A DNA stretch of 64,000 nucleotides from Acidobacteriaceae bacterium (GCA_019240475.1 JAFAYI010000031.1:186001-250000), one strand, 5' to 3'. Shown: positions 8,954-20,008, counted from the stretch's first letter. Numbers and translations: made by a program. Notes: generated from the sequence alone by a model not told the origin.

Positions 8954-11900
8954 GTGGTCACTTTCAAGCTGTATAGCGGTGGTTTGTATCTTCCCGAGGC
9001 CGATCTGAATAACCCAGCGCAGGCACGCGTCGGGTTCATGTTCCAGGACACCGCTAGGACTGATTCAGAATTTCAGCTCACAACCGAGAGTTATCCCAAT
9101 TGCGCTGGCCTATTTCTATTTTTTGTGCCAAGCGCCACCCGAAACTGGAGCAGTTTTGCAGCCTCGGTTCGGAATCTTTTCGCGCAAAATCAAGGCTCGC
9201 AGTTCGGCTGGTTTGCCGAAAGCGCCGGAAATGTCAGCATCGTAACCATAATTCTGGTAAGCGGACAGGGAGGGGCGCCTTATGTATCCACTCCCTTTAC
9301 ATTCCAATTCAATAACATTGCTCTCGCCGTGCAAGCAAGCCCGTTTTCAGGGGCCGCGATTACCTTCGACGATCCGTCAAACACGTTCCAGTTCCTGAAC
9401 AAAAACCAATCAGCGCTCCTACTTTCCGTCCAGCCCCTCAACGGTCCCCAGCAGACCTTCATGTCGCAATCGAATGCGCTTGTGCTGCCGATGAATGGCG
9501 GCATAGATCCGCATGCGGGAAGTGTGAATGCCGCGTTTCAATTCGATGTTCAGGCGCTGGCTGGTTTCGAGGCGGGCCTCATGTATTTCGCCCCGCCGCA
9601 GCAGGGTCTGCTGGTAGCGCTCAGCTATCCGGTTTTGCGCGCGCCTGGTGGCGCAAACACTGCGCTGAACTTCAGCTCTTGGCTCGATGTTCTGGAGCCG
9701 CTCGCCGACCAGCGCTCCTATTTCCAGGCCACGGATGCAACCGTTGGCTCTTACTTTGCAAGCTCTCTGGGGCAGGCCTTCGCGTTCCAAACCGTAAACG
9801 GCTCCGAGATCCAGAAAACCAGCCGCCTGGTCCTGGCAAGCCGGCCGGTCACCCAGACCGCTGAAACCGATCGCTACTATCTAACGCCTGCCGGTTCCTT
9901 CGGCCTGAGCATCGATTCTGCAAACAACTCAGCTCCCACCGCGCAGTTGCTGTGCGGGGTGACCGGCACTGAGTTCCTTACGGCAGCGGTTAGCGCTGGT
10001 TCCGCCGACAGTCTCTATTTCCAACCTGCCTGCCCTGCCTATCACGCCCCCGCCTCGCAGGTCGAACAGACCGATGCCACCGGAGACTCTCCCGTTTTCC
10101 TCACCGACGGTGGGGGCGGCGTGCTCACCTCCTGGGTCCAGTTCGTCACTACCGCGGGCAACTATGTTTCTCAGCCTCAGGAATCGCCGCTATACGCCCA
10201 AAGCGGAGCGAGCCTGAAGACGTCCAACGCCTCGGGTCTCACGTTTTATACCCTCGATTTCTTGCCGTTGCCGACATGGAAGTCGGTTCAGACCGGAGCA
10301 GTAAGCGCGAGCGCGAGTTCAGTGTCGAGCCCGCTCGCTCCCATGGCGCCATACTCTGGCATTGACTCCACGACGGACCTAGCGCCCTACCGGCAAATGG
10401 AATCGGAGGCGCTGAATCCGACTCGCAAGAACGCCTTCACAAACGCGCAAGCCAAATCACCCCCGCCGCTGAAATCGACGGCGGCCGAAGCTGATCAGAA
10501 CCTGACCTATGCGATGACGCAGCAGGGCCTGCTCGCCGGCCTTGATAGCGCGCAGACCTGGACCACGACACAAATTGCAATCAGCAGCGGGCTGAGTTCG
10601 ACGGATCCTTCGGTGACGCTGCAAATCACCCAAATGGGTGACGCCATCCGTCAGGCGATGCAGCAGAACCAGATCTTCCTGGTGATCAGCACGCTTACCT
10701 CCTCGGCTGGCCAGCAGTTGTTTGCCTTCGACGGTCCTGACCAGACCATCAATATCGCCGGATGGCCTTTCAGCCTTTCGCCCGCTGGGACGCCCGCAAC
10801 CGACGGCACTCCACCGATCTTGATCTTAAAATTCTACCCGGGTCAGTCGATCTCCTCCCTGGTCAACGACATCAATCTTTGGTCTCAAGCCAACACATTC
10901 AACGTCAGCTATACCGCCACTCAGGCGCAGACTTACATCCAGACGTTGATTCAGCAAGCGTGTGAGAGCGTCTACGGGGCGGGTAACTGTCCGGACGGAA
11001 ACCCAAGCGGGAAGCCGGACACCAGTTCGCTCTATTACAACTTCTACCAGGTGGTCAACGACCCTCAATTCAGCGGTTTGCTCGCGCTGAATTGCAATAT
11101 GCAACTGGATTCGCTGCCCACCGCCATCCGCGCGGTCACCGGCGGGATGACATATCCGAACAAGAACGGCCAGCCAGTCAGCAACATTGCCGCGTTTCGT
11201 GTTCACCACGTAGGCGTGCAGATCAACGATACGGATCCGACCAACCCCAATCCCGCGCTCGCCACCAGTTCTTTATTCGGATTGGTCGACTACGAGAAGC
11301 CCACCGCGACGGCGCCAGCTAAGTCGGGAATTAGTATCGATGCGTTCTACAACTTCGAGGTTGAGTTTCTCCGCGCGCTCTTCACCAACTCCGAGCTGCG
11401 AAATTTCTCGTGCAAAATCAACCTCACCATCAACAATCTGTTCGGAACGTCGGTCACCAAGCAGGTGGACGCTACCAAGAGCAGCGCGCGCTTGCTATCA
11501 GCGGACGACGGCGACTCGAACCTCGTGGTGATTACCGGCTCCTATCAGGCGCACTCCACTTCCGACGACGATTCGTCATCCGGGCAAGGCGTCTATTCAT
11601 TCATCGCCGAAGGTAACTTCGTCTTCACCTTCGCCGAGAATCCGTATCTCGACAACATCACGTTAACCAAGCTGCAGTTTTCGTTCGATCAGGAAACTCC
11701 TTCAACCTCCTCGACCAAGCTTCAGACCTCCGGCGGCGAGACCACTACGATCTCGGCCTCTTTTGGTATCTGGGGAAACCTGGTCTTCAAGGAAATGAAG
11801 GTCCTGGATATCTTCTCCTTCAAGCAGCTGACTTTTTCCGATCTCGGCATTTCCGTACAGTTTGATCTGACTGTATTCCCGCCTCCGACGTCGCCCACCA

Positions 11901-14900
11901 CGTCGAATCTGAGCCTTTCTTTTTCGCCAGGCAATCTCCGTCTCGATCTCGCCGACAGTCCGCCCAAAGAGGGCTCCAACAGCATGCTCAGCTTGCTTCC
12001 CTTCAAGCTGAAGTCGTTTCTTTATTCGCAGCATGCGGATGAAACGGTCGAGAGCCTGAAGTACTTCGCGCTGAGTTCGGTGCCGCTCGATCCCGGCATC
12101 ACGCTGGTGAACAACTTTAATTACGCGCTGGCATTCGACCTGGACCTCGGCTCCGCGGGCGCGCTGGTCGGTTCGCTCGCGGCCTTCAAATTCTCATTTC
12201 TCATCGGATGGCTGACGCCGAACACGGACTATCCCAACGGCGGCATCGCCTTTGGCGTGCAGCTTCCTCAGGCGGACGGCAAGCTCGAGATCAAAATCGA
12301 AGGCGTCCTCGACATCGTCATTGAACAGTTCTTGTTGCAGTATCAAACCGACGAAGCCTCGGGCGTCAACATGTTGGTTGTTGCGCTTCACAACTCCTAC
12401 ATGGAAGTTCTGGGCCAACGCCTTCCGCCCACGGGTTTGGTCGATTTCATTCTGTTCGCTCCTATTGGCAATCCCGACCGCATAGGCTGGTTCGCTGCTT
12501 ATAACAACACGGGCGGAGGCGGGGATTCAGGTCAAGAAACTTCGGCCTTATCCCGAAGCAAGCAACGAGCCATCGCCGTTTCCGATGGGAACGGCGGGAA
12601 TGGAGATGGCGGAAGCTCTGTCTTTGAACTGTTGTATTTGGGCGGCGGTCAACGCGTCGGCCCCACGCCTTCCAGTCCACCCACCACATTCGCAGACTTC
12701 CTCGCCTACATGACCGGGCCGTTCTGGGACGCGGCGAAAGACAATGCCTACGGATCTGTTTATCATCCCGACAGCAATTGGCTGGTGCTGACCGATTTCA
12801 AGCTCCTCAAAATCATTGAGGTCGGCTTCGTCTTTTACGATGTCACGCCGTTTTATAGTCTCACGCTCAATGTCACCAATTACTTCAACTTCGAGATCAC
12901 TTACACAAAGGTTAGCGACAGCATTGGCCTCTTCTACGCCAATTTCAGCCTGCCCGATAACCTGCGGAAGTTTCAGGTTGGTGCCGCCTCGCTAACACTG
13001 CCTTCCATCGGCGTCAGCGTTTATACCAATGGAAACTGGAAGCTCGATGTCGGATTCCCGAATGGCGACGACTGGAGCCGATCTTTCAAAGTTGAGGCGA
13101 TGGCGGGGCCGGTGCCCGTCACGGGCTCGGGCGGCTTCTACATCGCCAGTCTCAGTTCGGCCACCAGCTCGATCTTCAAGGGTACTTATGCGAGCATTCT
13201 CGCGTTCGGCTTCGCCGCGCGTTTAGGCGTTGGCAAGGATTTCACTAGCGGTCCGCTGAAAGCCGGCATCAGCGTTACTTTCTTCGGAATTATCGAAGGC
13301 GCGGCTGGTTACCACAACGCGAAATCGACCGAGATCTTCCAATCGCCCGACGCGCTGTCGCTGCAGGGTCAGTTTGGGTTGATCGGCGAGATCTACGGCT
13401 CCGTGGATTTTGTCGTCATCAAGGCGAGCGTTAACGTGACGCTTTCGGCCAGCATCGGTATTCAGCTCGCTTTCGAGCGGTCCACAGCCGGAAGCGGCAC
13501 TATTCTGCTCTACGTGGAAGCGAGCGTCAAGGTGAGCGCATCGCTCAAAATCGACCTGGGCCTGTTTTCGATCTCCATCAGCTTCAGCTTTTACGCCTCG
13601 TTCCGATTCTCCTGGACACTTGGCGGCTCCAGTTCGACGGATCAGTTGCGGATGTCGTTTGCCGCGAGAGGCGCCATTGCAAACGCAGCGCCCGTCGTAA
13701 TGCCGCTCTGCGCCGGGCTCAGTTCCAACATGCCTTTATGGTTCCTGCCGGAAGCGACGGTCATTTATCCGGCTTCCACGGGAACAGGCGCCGCATGGTT
13801 TGCATGCTCTCTCGGCATCGAGTACGATCCCAATCCCCCTGCCTCGCCGACGTACGCGCAGTTCAAGCCCTTCGAAGCGGTAACGGCACAACTCGTCACC
13901 TGGACGCTCGCGACTGTTAACAATCAGTCTGGATGCTCCTTCGTAGTCACGCGGGATCGGCTGGATGCGCTGGACCAGAGCCCCGACGTGCTGGTGGATT
14001 GGATCGACTACCCGTCGCTCCTCGCCGAGCTCGCTCTCTTCAGCGCCGCCGTGACGGTTCCCGATCTGCCTCCTGGAACCACGGGAAACGCGACCACCTT
14101 CCCGATGCCGCCGTTCCTGGCGCTCGCTACTCAAGGCCGCCTGAACAGCTCCGGGCAGCCCGACGACCTCAATTATCAGTTCTCTGCGAAGAACATAGTT
14201 CCGGAATCCTATATCGATGAGGTGGACGCATACTTCAATCAGCTCTTCGTCAACCAGACGAGCGGTGGCGGCCAGACCTCGCTGACCGCAACCGACACCA
14301 CCCTTCCACTTATCCAGGAAATCTTCCTCGATTACTTCACGGGCGTGATTCGAGGCGCGGTCCATTCCATGCTGCAAACCATGCAGAACAACGATCTCGA
14401 TCAATCGCCGGTGAACGATCTCATTTGCGCTACCGTGGGCGCCGGGCAATTCGCAACGCTCGCGGGCCAGATGTCCAGTTCCTTCCGCGGCGGCGTGCGG
14501 CTGCCTTACACCGCGGGCCTGACCATACCGGGCGGCCCGGCCAATACCTCCACGAATGCGATGTTCGCTCTTCTGTGGCAGGAGTTCCCGGTGGGAACGT
14601 TCGATAAGTCGAACCAATACACGATAGCGGTCTCGAACCCCGATGCGACACAAACCTGGATCACCTCGAATGTAAATTGGGCGCTCACAAGCGCCTGGAT
14701 CACGCCCTATCAGCAAGTGGACGCCTCGGCAATCGAGCAGCCCACCGCGCCCGTTCAAATCTCATTTACCAGCCTTGGTCCGCAGTCGTTCGCCTTCCAA
14801 AATCCCATCCCGTGGAAGCAGCCCGACGGTTCCCAGGTGAATCTGCTCCCCTTCCCCTCGAATTTACAAACGCTTCAGACAACTGGAGACGCCGTGATTT

Positions 14901-17900
14901 CGGTGCTTGTGGAATCTCGCGAAACCGGCAGCGCCTATCTTCCTGACGGTACGCCGCTGCCAACCACGGCATTTGCCTGGACCACCTCCGTCCAACTCAC
15001 GGTCAAACAGGTCCCGGACGGCAAGGGCGGGTATCTGCCGGATATCTATTCGCTCGCGGGCGCGAGCCAGCAAGACCAAACGCGGATTCAGCAGATCCTA
15101 AAGCTGCCCGGTCTCCAGACTCTTATCTCCTCTATTCAGGTCTTGTATCAGACCTCATCGGGTTCTACCGGACTCAGTTCCGATACCATTGATGCCTCGC
15201 AGGTGTTCGTCCTGCGGACCAATACCACTACAGTCTCAGCGCCACCGCCTCAGCTTCTTGCCTCCTCCCGAATGTTGGCCGCAGAGCCGGAGCAAACCCC
15301 CGTGGGAGCGGCAATCGACGACTATGAGGCATTCCTGCAAATCATCGAACAGGCGGCCGTGACCAATGCGGCGGGTTACTATCTGCGCTATATCAATAGC
15401 GCGGGCAAGAGCCTCCCCTCTGATCTCTTCAGCGGCGGTCCCGCGCCCATTACGCTGCTCATCAGCTACGTTCCCGATAACAGTCAGAACACGCAAGCGT
15501 CGCCTGCCCAGATCCAGGCCTATTACAACTACATCCAATTTCAGAGTCTCGATCCCGCGCTCCTCTATTACGCCGAAACGACCGACCCAGCGCTCCAGAC
15601 GCAGTATTGCGCCGTCGCAGCCGGCTCGGTCGGCGCGCTCCTGACCCGCGACGACGGCGTGATGGAGCTTCAGCCCTCGGCCGAGTTGGCGTCCGCTGCC
15701 AAATTGAGCCGCTCCAGGAAATACTCACGCGCTGATGCCGTGAACGCGCTCGTGGCCGCTGGTTACACCGACGAAGCGCAGGTCCGCAAGTTGATGACCG
15801 ATTCCGGGAGTGCGGTTGCTCAACTAAACGGTCTTTATAGCTTGGTCACTTACCAGGTGGAAGCATCCGCCGGCTTTATCGAGAGTAACCTCTCCGCGCC
15901 CATACCACCGCAACAGGACGACGATGTACAAGATACTCTTCGTAGTTACCGCGTCTTCGTGCCGCTCTATAACGTCGCGACTGCGAACCAGGGCGTGCCT
16001 ACCGAGGACGCGAACCGATACGCCAGCATTCCCGACCCGTTCACGGTTAACTTCTATCAGCTCGACGCCTTCGGCAACCAGATGCCGGCCGCGCAGGCAT
16101 TCGCTTCAACCAATTACTATTTCGATCCGATTGTTCCGCTCGATCAATGGCAGGGAGTAGTCAGTACTTACGACTTTCTTGTGAACGGTTCTCCCCAAGC
16201 TAATAGCCTGACGGTTTACCTCACCCCTAGCGCGGCGGGATTCTCCCAAAACGCGCTGTCGTCGTATCAGACCATCTACAATCAGCTCACCGGGCCCGGC
16301 GTGAGCCTTTATATCGAGTCCAATCTTGCGCTCGATTCCAGCGGCAACATGGTCCAGGTGCTCTTGACCTCCGCCCAAACCACTGCCGTCGTAGACCTGG
16401 TTTCCCAGATCATTCAGTATGTGGAAGGCAACTCAAAAACACTCACCCCCGTTGCCTTAAGCGTTGCGATTACGGGCACGGGAACACTACCTCCCGTCTT
16501 TCAACTGGCCGTGCTGCTTGGCATTCAGCGTGAGAAAGCCCTTATCTCGCCGACCCTGAAGGATCAATTCGATAATGTGACCTTCCCGTCCGCGCAGAAC
16601 GTCAATAGCTCGATCGCTTCGACCGTGGGAGCTTCGAATGAATCCGGTACCGCCTCGGTCGACATCGACACATTCGCCGCCAATTTTGTTTCGGCTTTCC
16701 CGGCGTGGCTGCTCTCGGTCGGCCTCAACGGCGCCTCGCAACCGCAAAGCAGTTCTGCCAATCTGCGAGGATCCAGTTCCACCTCGCGCAGTCGCGCGCT
16801 GCTGAAATCGACCGGCGCTCCGAGCGATGGTTCTAGCTCAAGTGGAACAAGCCCGCAATCTCTCTTCGCAGTGCAACAATCGCTGTTAAACATCACAGTC
16901 GGAATCGGCTCGGCGGCGGGTCCCTTCTATCTGTCGCCGAAGCCGCTCGACAACACCCTGAATACGGCCGTCGTGCCGCTGCCCAGTTTGCCATCGCAGC
17001 TTGCCCCCGCCAGCTGGCCCGCCAGCATGTCCTTCACCGACGTGGACCTGGATGTTCTCAATAGCTCGTTCTTTGCGGCTGTCGACAGTTTCCTCCAGCC
17101 CGCCTCTGCTGCTAAAGCGTTCGAGGTTGCTACGGATGCTTACAGCACCGTCGCCTACGGCCGGGAATCGTTGGCCGATCAGTACTCAACCCATGAGGTG
17201 GATTGGCTCTTTTCTCCGCAATCGCCCTTTACCGGCTCGCCAACCCAAATCGACGATGCTCAGGATACTTTCGGCGAGCAGATGCGGGCCGCGCTGATGA
17301 CGGCCTATTCGGTTGACACCGTCGTTCAATACCCCGTCTCATGGATAACCCCGCCCCCCGCGAGCGTGCAGGATTTGCTGACACTATACGGTGAGGTTCA
17401 GCCTAAGGGCGGAGGCGACCTTCCGCAGGGCTATCAGATCACGACCGCGCAGGTCCCAATCGAAAGCAGCGGGGCCAGCTTGTTGACTTTCCTATTCGGG
17501 ACTTCCAACATCCAGGACACCGCAAGTGTGACGCTTGATCTGGAATTTAACGTCACGCACGTGCAATATTTCCTCGCGCCGTCGAGTGAGACGCCGAGCG
17601 ATCAAGCGCGCCCATCCATGTGGCTTCAACTCGTCAACCCATATCCGAACGGCTTGCCGCACGTTGGACCCACGGGCGCCGCTACGGAAATTCCACTCGT
17701 CTTTCGGCAATACCCTACGCCGCCAACGGTCATGTCTCAAAGTGGCGTACAAGGCGCTAGCAGCAGTTCGGTCCAGAACTTGGGTGACAACCCGCTGGTC
17801 TCCGCCGCTGCGTGGCACTATATCTACCAGTATCAGACGCAGCTAACGGTTCACGATCAACTTCTTAACTCCATCACTTACAACACAAACCTGAGCGTCT

Positions 17901-19135
17901 CATCGAACGGAGGCAGTGGAAATCAGGCGCTTCTGAAGGACAATACCAACCAATTGTACTCGTTGTTTGAAGCTCTCGCGAGGTTCAGCGCCACTTACCC
18001 GATCTTACAGCCTTATTTGGTCAACCTGGCGGACACCAGCGCTAATTGGGGCCTGGCGGCGCAAAGCTTTGCTTCACTCGTAACTGAGGTAGTGACTAAC
18101 ACGACTTGGAATCCGCCCCCCACCGCAAAGTTGGCCTCGCGACTGACCACCATTACCGATTCCTATACCGTCACCGATGTGCCGAGCAACGGTGGAACGC
18201 AGTTGATCACCTTGACCTGGGACCCGGCGCAAGGGGAATCCAGCTTCCAGGGCGTGACACTTTCGATAGAAGGGATCAACCCGCAGGGCGTTCCGTATCC
18301 CAATCAATATCAAGCTAGTGTGCCGAATGGAATCACGGACACGTACACGCCAGTGCCGCCGCTCGTCAACGACTGGATAGCGCATCAAGTCGAGGTGGAT
18401 AATCTCAACGTTCTGACTGCCGAAAACGCGCTGACCGGAGTTCAGGTCGAACGCAACCTGATCGCGCTTGAATCGGGCGGCGCCGAATGGTATTCCCAGG
18501 ACGAATTCATCTACAAAACGCCGCTCGTACGCGCCACTCAGCCGGTGACCCCATTCGTCGACAACAGCGACCCGATCAACATCGCGACGCTACCGAATCA
18601 GAGCATCAGCGCCGGATGTTCGAAAGCGCCGCCGCCCTCCGGCTTGCCTAGCCTCTGCCAGAGCATCTACACGCTGATGTACGATCTGCTGGCGGATGAA
18701 GGTTCGCTGAACTCGTTATTCGAAGCCAGGCGTACGGCTCGCGCGCGCAGCGGCTTGGTCCAGGCCTCAGACCAGCAGGAATCCGCGGAACGCCGCGTAA
18801 AGGTCGCGTGCAGCTATCTCTATCCGATCGCCGCTGCTACGGGTGGAAGCTCCGGAGCCAATCCCATCTCACCTCTGCTGCCTATTGTGCTTGCGCGATC
18901 CTTCGTCATCGATGCAAGTCAAGCTTCGCAATTGGATGACTTCTCGGCACAATACGCAACCGCCATTGCGAACTGGGCTGCAAATAACAACTTGGTCTTC
19001 GGATCGCAATCTCAGCCCCCAGGCTCGCAACTGATTTTCGACATCACTCTATACGCGCAACTTAGCGGTGTAAATACGCCAGTGCTGCGGTTGCGAAATC
19101 TTTATCTCAACTTTACGGACGTTAGTCCCACATAA
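8954..19135 (+). CDS. giant 3,393-residue protein of unknown family
   Basis: I do not recognise this family. The frame is uninterrupted for 10.2 kb and starts at GTG with a well-placed AGGAG. There is no N-terminal signal peptide and no obvious transmembrane helix. The sequence is rich in Ser, Thr, Asn, Gln, Ala and aromatic residues, as in extended beta-structured proteins. Residues ~820-1560 are dense in alternating hydrophobic/polar strands, most clearly ~1490-1556 (VEASVKVSASLKIDLG, then FSISISFSFYASFRFSW), as expected for a long beta-sheet, groove or barrel-like body. Low-complexity Gly/Ser linkers occur near 1185-1215 and 2595-2635. The C-terminal third mixes helical stretches with beta regions. 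Only ~108 bp separate it from three tandem small beta-protein genes, suggesting one unit. A surface, toxin-like or particle-forming role is possible but not shown. Confidence 0.85.
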   Translation: MVTFKLYSGGLYLPEADLNNPAQARVGFMFQDTARTDSEFQLTTESYPNCAGLFLFFVPSATRNWSSFAASVRNLFAQNQGSQFGWFAESAGNVSIVTIILVSGQGGAPYVSTPFTFQFNNIALAVQASPFSGAAITFDDPSNTFQFLNKNQSALLLSVQPLNGPQQTFMSQSNALVLPMNGGIDPHAGSVNAAFQFDVQALAGFEAGLMYFAPPQQGLLVALSYPVLRAPGGANTALNFSSWLDVLEPLADQRSYFQATDATVGSYFASSLGQAFAFQTVNGSEIQKTSRLVLASRPVTQTAETDRYYLTPAGSFGLSIDSANNSAPTAQLLCGVTGTEFLTAAVSAGSADSLYFQPACPAYHAPASQVEQTDATGDSPVFLTDGGGGVLTSWVQFVTTAGNYVSQPQESPLYAQSGASLKTSNASGLTFYTLDFLPLPTWKSVQTGAVSASASSVSSPLAPMAPYSGIDSTTDLAPYRQMESEALNPTRKNAFTNAQAKSPPPLKSTAAEADQNLTYAMTQQGLLAGLDSAQTWTTTQIAISSGLSSTDPSVTLQITQMGDAIRQAMQQNQIFLVISTLTSSAGQQLFAFDGPDQTINIAGWPFSLSPAGTPATDGTPPILILKFYPGQSISSLVNDINLWSQANTFNVSYTATQAQTYIQTLIQQACESVYGAGNCPDGNPSGKPDTSSLYYNFYQVVNDPQFSGLLALNCNMQLDSLPTAIRAVTGGMTYPNKNGQPVSNIAAFRVHHVGVQINDTDPTNPNPALATSSLFGLVDYEKPTATAPAKSGISIDAFYNFEVEFLRALFTNSELRNFSCKINLTINNLFGTSVTKQVDATKSSARLLSADDGDSNLVVITGSYQAHSTSDDDSSSGQGVYSFIAEGNFVFTFAENPYLDNITLTKLQFSFDQETPSTSSTKLQTSGGETTTISASFGIWGNLVFKEMKVLDIFSFKQLTFSDLGISVQFDLTVFPPPTSPTTSNLSLSFSPGNLRLDLADSPPKEGSNSMLSLLPFKLKSFLYSQHADETVESLKYFALSSVPLDPGITLVNNFNYALAFDLDLGSAGALVGSLAAFKFSFLIGWLTPNTDYPNGGIAFGVQLPQADGKLEIKIEGVLDIVIEQFLLQYQTDEASGVNMLVVALHNSYMEVLGQRLPPTGLVDFILFAPIGNPDRIGWFAAYNNTGGGGDSGQETSALSRSKQRAIAVSDGNGGNGDGGSSVFELLYLGGGQRVGPTPSSPPTTFADFLAYMTGPFWDAAKDNAYGSVYHPDSNWLVLTDFKLLKIIEVGFVFYDVTPFYSLTLNVTNYFNFEITYTKVSDSIGLFYANFSLPDNLRKFQVGAASLTLPSIGVSVYTNGNWKLDVGFPNGDDWSRSFKVEAMAGPVPVTGSGGFYIASLSSATSSIFKGTYASILAFGFAARLGVGKDFTSGPLKAGISVTFFGIIEGAAGYHNAKSTEIFQSPDALSLQGQFGLIGEIYGSVDFVVIKASVNVTLSASIGIQLAFERSTAGSGTILLYVEASVKVSASLKIDLGLFSISISFSFYASFRFSWTLGGSSSTDQLRMSFAARGAIANAAPVVMPLCAGLSSNMPLWFLPEATVIYPASTGTGAAWFACSLGIEYDPNPPASPTYAQFKPFEAVTAQLVTWTLATVNNQSGCSFVVTRDRLDALDQSPDVLVDWIDYPSLLAELALFSAAVTVPDLPPGTTGNATTFPMPPFLALATQGRLNSSGQPDDLNYQFSAKNIVPESYIDEVDAYFNQLFVNQTSGGGQTSLTATDTTLPLIQEIFLDYFTGVIRGAVHSMLQTMQNNDLDQSPVNDLICATVGAGQFATLAGQMSSSFRGGVRLPYTAGLTIPGGPANTSTNAMFALLWQEFPVGTFDKSNQYTIAVSNPDATQTWITSNVNWALTSAWITPYQQVDASAIEQPTAPVQISFTSLGPQSFAFQNPIPWKQPDGSQVNLLPFPSNLQTLQTTGDAVISVLVESRETGSAYLPDGTPLPTTAFAWTTSVQLTVKQVPDGKGGYLPDIYSLAGASQQDQTRIQQILKLPGLQTLISSIQVLYQTSSGSTGLSSDTIDASQVFVLRTNTTTVSAPPPQLLASSRMLAAEPEQTPVGAAIDDYEAFLQIIEQAAVTNAAGYYLRYINSAGKSLPSDLFSGGPAPITLLISYVPDNSQNTQASPAQIQAYYNYIQFQSLDPALLYYAETTDPALQTQYCAVAAGSVGALLTRDDGVMELQPSAELASAAKLSRSRKYSRADAVNALVAAGYTDEAQVRKLMTDSGSAVAQLNGLYSLVTYQVEASAGFIESNLSAPIPPQQDDDVQDTLRSYRVFVPLYNVATANQGVPTEDANRYASIPDPFTVNFYQLDAFGNQMPAAQAFASTNYYFDPIVPLDQWQGVVSTYDFLVNGSPQANSLTVYLTPSAAGFSQNALSSYQTIYNQLTGPGVSLYIESNLALDSSGNMVQVLLTSAQTTAVVDLVSQIIQYVEGNSKTLTPVALSVAITGTGTLPPVFQLAVLLGIQREKALISPTLKDQFDNVTFPSAQNVNSSIASTVGASNESGTASVDIDTFAANFVSAFPAWLLSVGLNGASQPQSSSANLRGSSSTSRSRALLKSTGAPSDGSSSSGTSPQSLFAVQQSLLNITVGIGSAAGPFYLSPKPLDNTLNTAVVPLPSLPSQLAPASWPASMSFTDVDLDVLNSSFFAAVDSFLQPASAAKAFEVATDAYSTVAYGRESLADQYSTHEVDWLFSPQSPFTGSPTQIDDAQDTFGEQMRAALMTAYSVDTVVQYPVSWITPPPASVQDLLTLYGEVQPKGGGDLPQGYQITTAQVPIESSGASLLTFLFGTSNIQDTASVTLDLEFNVTHVQYFLAPSSETPSDQARPSMWLQLVNPYPNGLPHVGPTGAATEIPLVFRQYPTPPTVMSQSGVQGASSSSVQNLGDNPLVSAAAWHYIYQYQTQLTVHDQLLNSITYNTNLSVSSNGGSGNQALLKDNTNQLYSLFEALARFSATYPILQPYLVNLADTSANWGLAAQSFASLVTEVVTNTTWNPPPTAKLASRLTTITDSYTVTDVPSNGGTQLITLTWDPAQGESSFQGVTLSIEGINPQGVPYPNQYQASVPNGITDTYTPVPPLVNDWIAHQVEVDNLNVLTAENALTGVQVERNLIALESGGAEWYSQDEFIYKTPLVRATQPVTPFVDNSDPINIATLPNQSISAGCSKAPPPSGLPSLCQSIYTLMYDLLADEGSLNSLFEARRTARARSGLVQASDQQESAERRVKVACSYLYPIAAATGGSSGANPISPLLPIVLARSFVIDASQASQLDDFSAQYATAIANWAANNNLVFGSQSQPPGSQLIFDITLYAQLSGVNTPVLRLRNLYLNFTDVSPT

Positions 19136-19243
19136 GTTCTTCGGCCGAACTGCCGGGCCAGAGACACCGGATTCTGGGCGCGAGACGCCAGCTTCGGGAG
19201 ACAAGAGAAAGTTCGACGGCAGCAGAAGTAAGTAAGGAGAGAC

Positions 19244-19969
19244 ATGGAAAAGGGAACAGGACATAAGCAACAGCACGGTTACAGCGTTATCAACCAGAAT
19301 TCGGTGAACGCAGCATGGAACGGCCAGCCCACCACGTTGCAGGTCAACACGAATATCTCGATCCCCCAGATGCCGAACGGAACCGCGATTCTGGCGGCAA
19401 CTAACCAAAGCACGCAGAACAACCAAGGACAGCTCTCGATTACGTCAGGCGGCGGACAACCCACTTTCTTGAATCTGCAGGCCAACGCCAATCAGCCGAC
19501 GATCGTAATCCAGAACTGGAATGCGAATAACCTCAGTCTCACCAATATCAGCGCGAACAATAACACGCCCGTACTGGTCCAGGTAGCGGGGCCCGGAATG
19601 CCCGGCGTTACCCCGGCTTCGCTGCCCATCGGCTCCAGCATTCAGCTCACGCAAGGTCAGCTGGCGCAGGGAAACGCCTCTCCGCAGTGGATGCAGCTTC
19701 TGATTCAATCTAACGCCGCCACGCTCTCTATCGTAGGCGTCATCGGTGGACCCACCGATAACTCGGGTAATAACGGCTACGTGATTGCTGTTAATGCATC
19801 GCAGAACACCGGCCCTGGCACGGGAGTAAATCCACCGGCCGGCTATTATGCCACCACTACGAGCAATTCCTACGCCTATACCTTCAACTGGGGCAGCTCT
19901 CTTGTTTGGGTTGGAAATTTCTCACCCAGCACTGCGCAACCCGTCAGCATCACCATGCGAGCACTCTAA
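19244..19969 (+). CDS. Asn-rich beta-type protein, tandem paralogue 1 of 3
   Basis: Unknown family, 241 residues, with a strong AAGGAG (19234-19239) before its ATG. After an 18-residue polar leader the core begins NSVNAAWNGQP and is dominated by short strands with Asn, Gln, Ser and Thr; no cysteine, no signal peptide and no membrane helix. Landmarks shared with the next two genes are a TSGGG motif, a central QNWNANNLSLTNIS, GPGMPG, a GYVIAVNAS strand, PPAGYYATTT, YTFNWGSSLV and a C-terminal MRAL. The shared fold is probably a single beta domain. It follows the giant gene on the same strand, so a partner or accessory role to that protein is the likeliest inference. Confidence 0.85.
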   Translation: MEKGTGHKQQHGYSVINQNSVNAAWNGQPTTLQVNTNISIPQMPNGTAILAATNQSTQNNQGQLSITSGGGQPTFLNLQANANQPTIVIQNWNANNLSLTNISANNNTPVLVQVAGPGMPGVTPASLPIGSSIQLTQGQLAQGNASPQWMQLLIQSNAATLSIVGVIGGPTDNSGNNGYVIAVNASQNTGPGTGVNPPAGYYATTTSNSYAYTFNWGSSLVWVGNFSPSTAQPVSITMRAL

Positions 19970-19979
19970 CTCGGTACCG

Positions 19980-20008
19980 CCGGTCCCGGTGTCATTCGCC
20001 GGGACCGG
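19980..20008 (+). other. strong intercistronic hairpin (10-bp stem, 9-nt loop)
   Basis: CCGGTCCCGG (19980-19989) pairs perfectly with CCGGGACCGG (19999-20008). It lies between paralogues 1 and 2 and ends 11 nt before the ATG at 20020. What follows is ACCTG and an A-run, not a T-run, so on the plus strand it is not a classical terminator. It may stabilise the upstream mRNA or lower translation of paralogue 2. Confidence 0.6.

Noticed and set aside
13736..14758. Minus-strand frame of 340 codons inside the giant gene
   Set aside because: Arg/Gly-rich shadow typical of GC-rich DNA, no domain motif, wholly inside a continuous gene.
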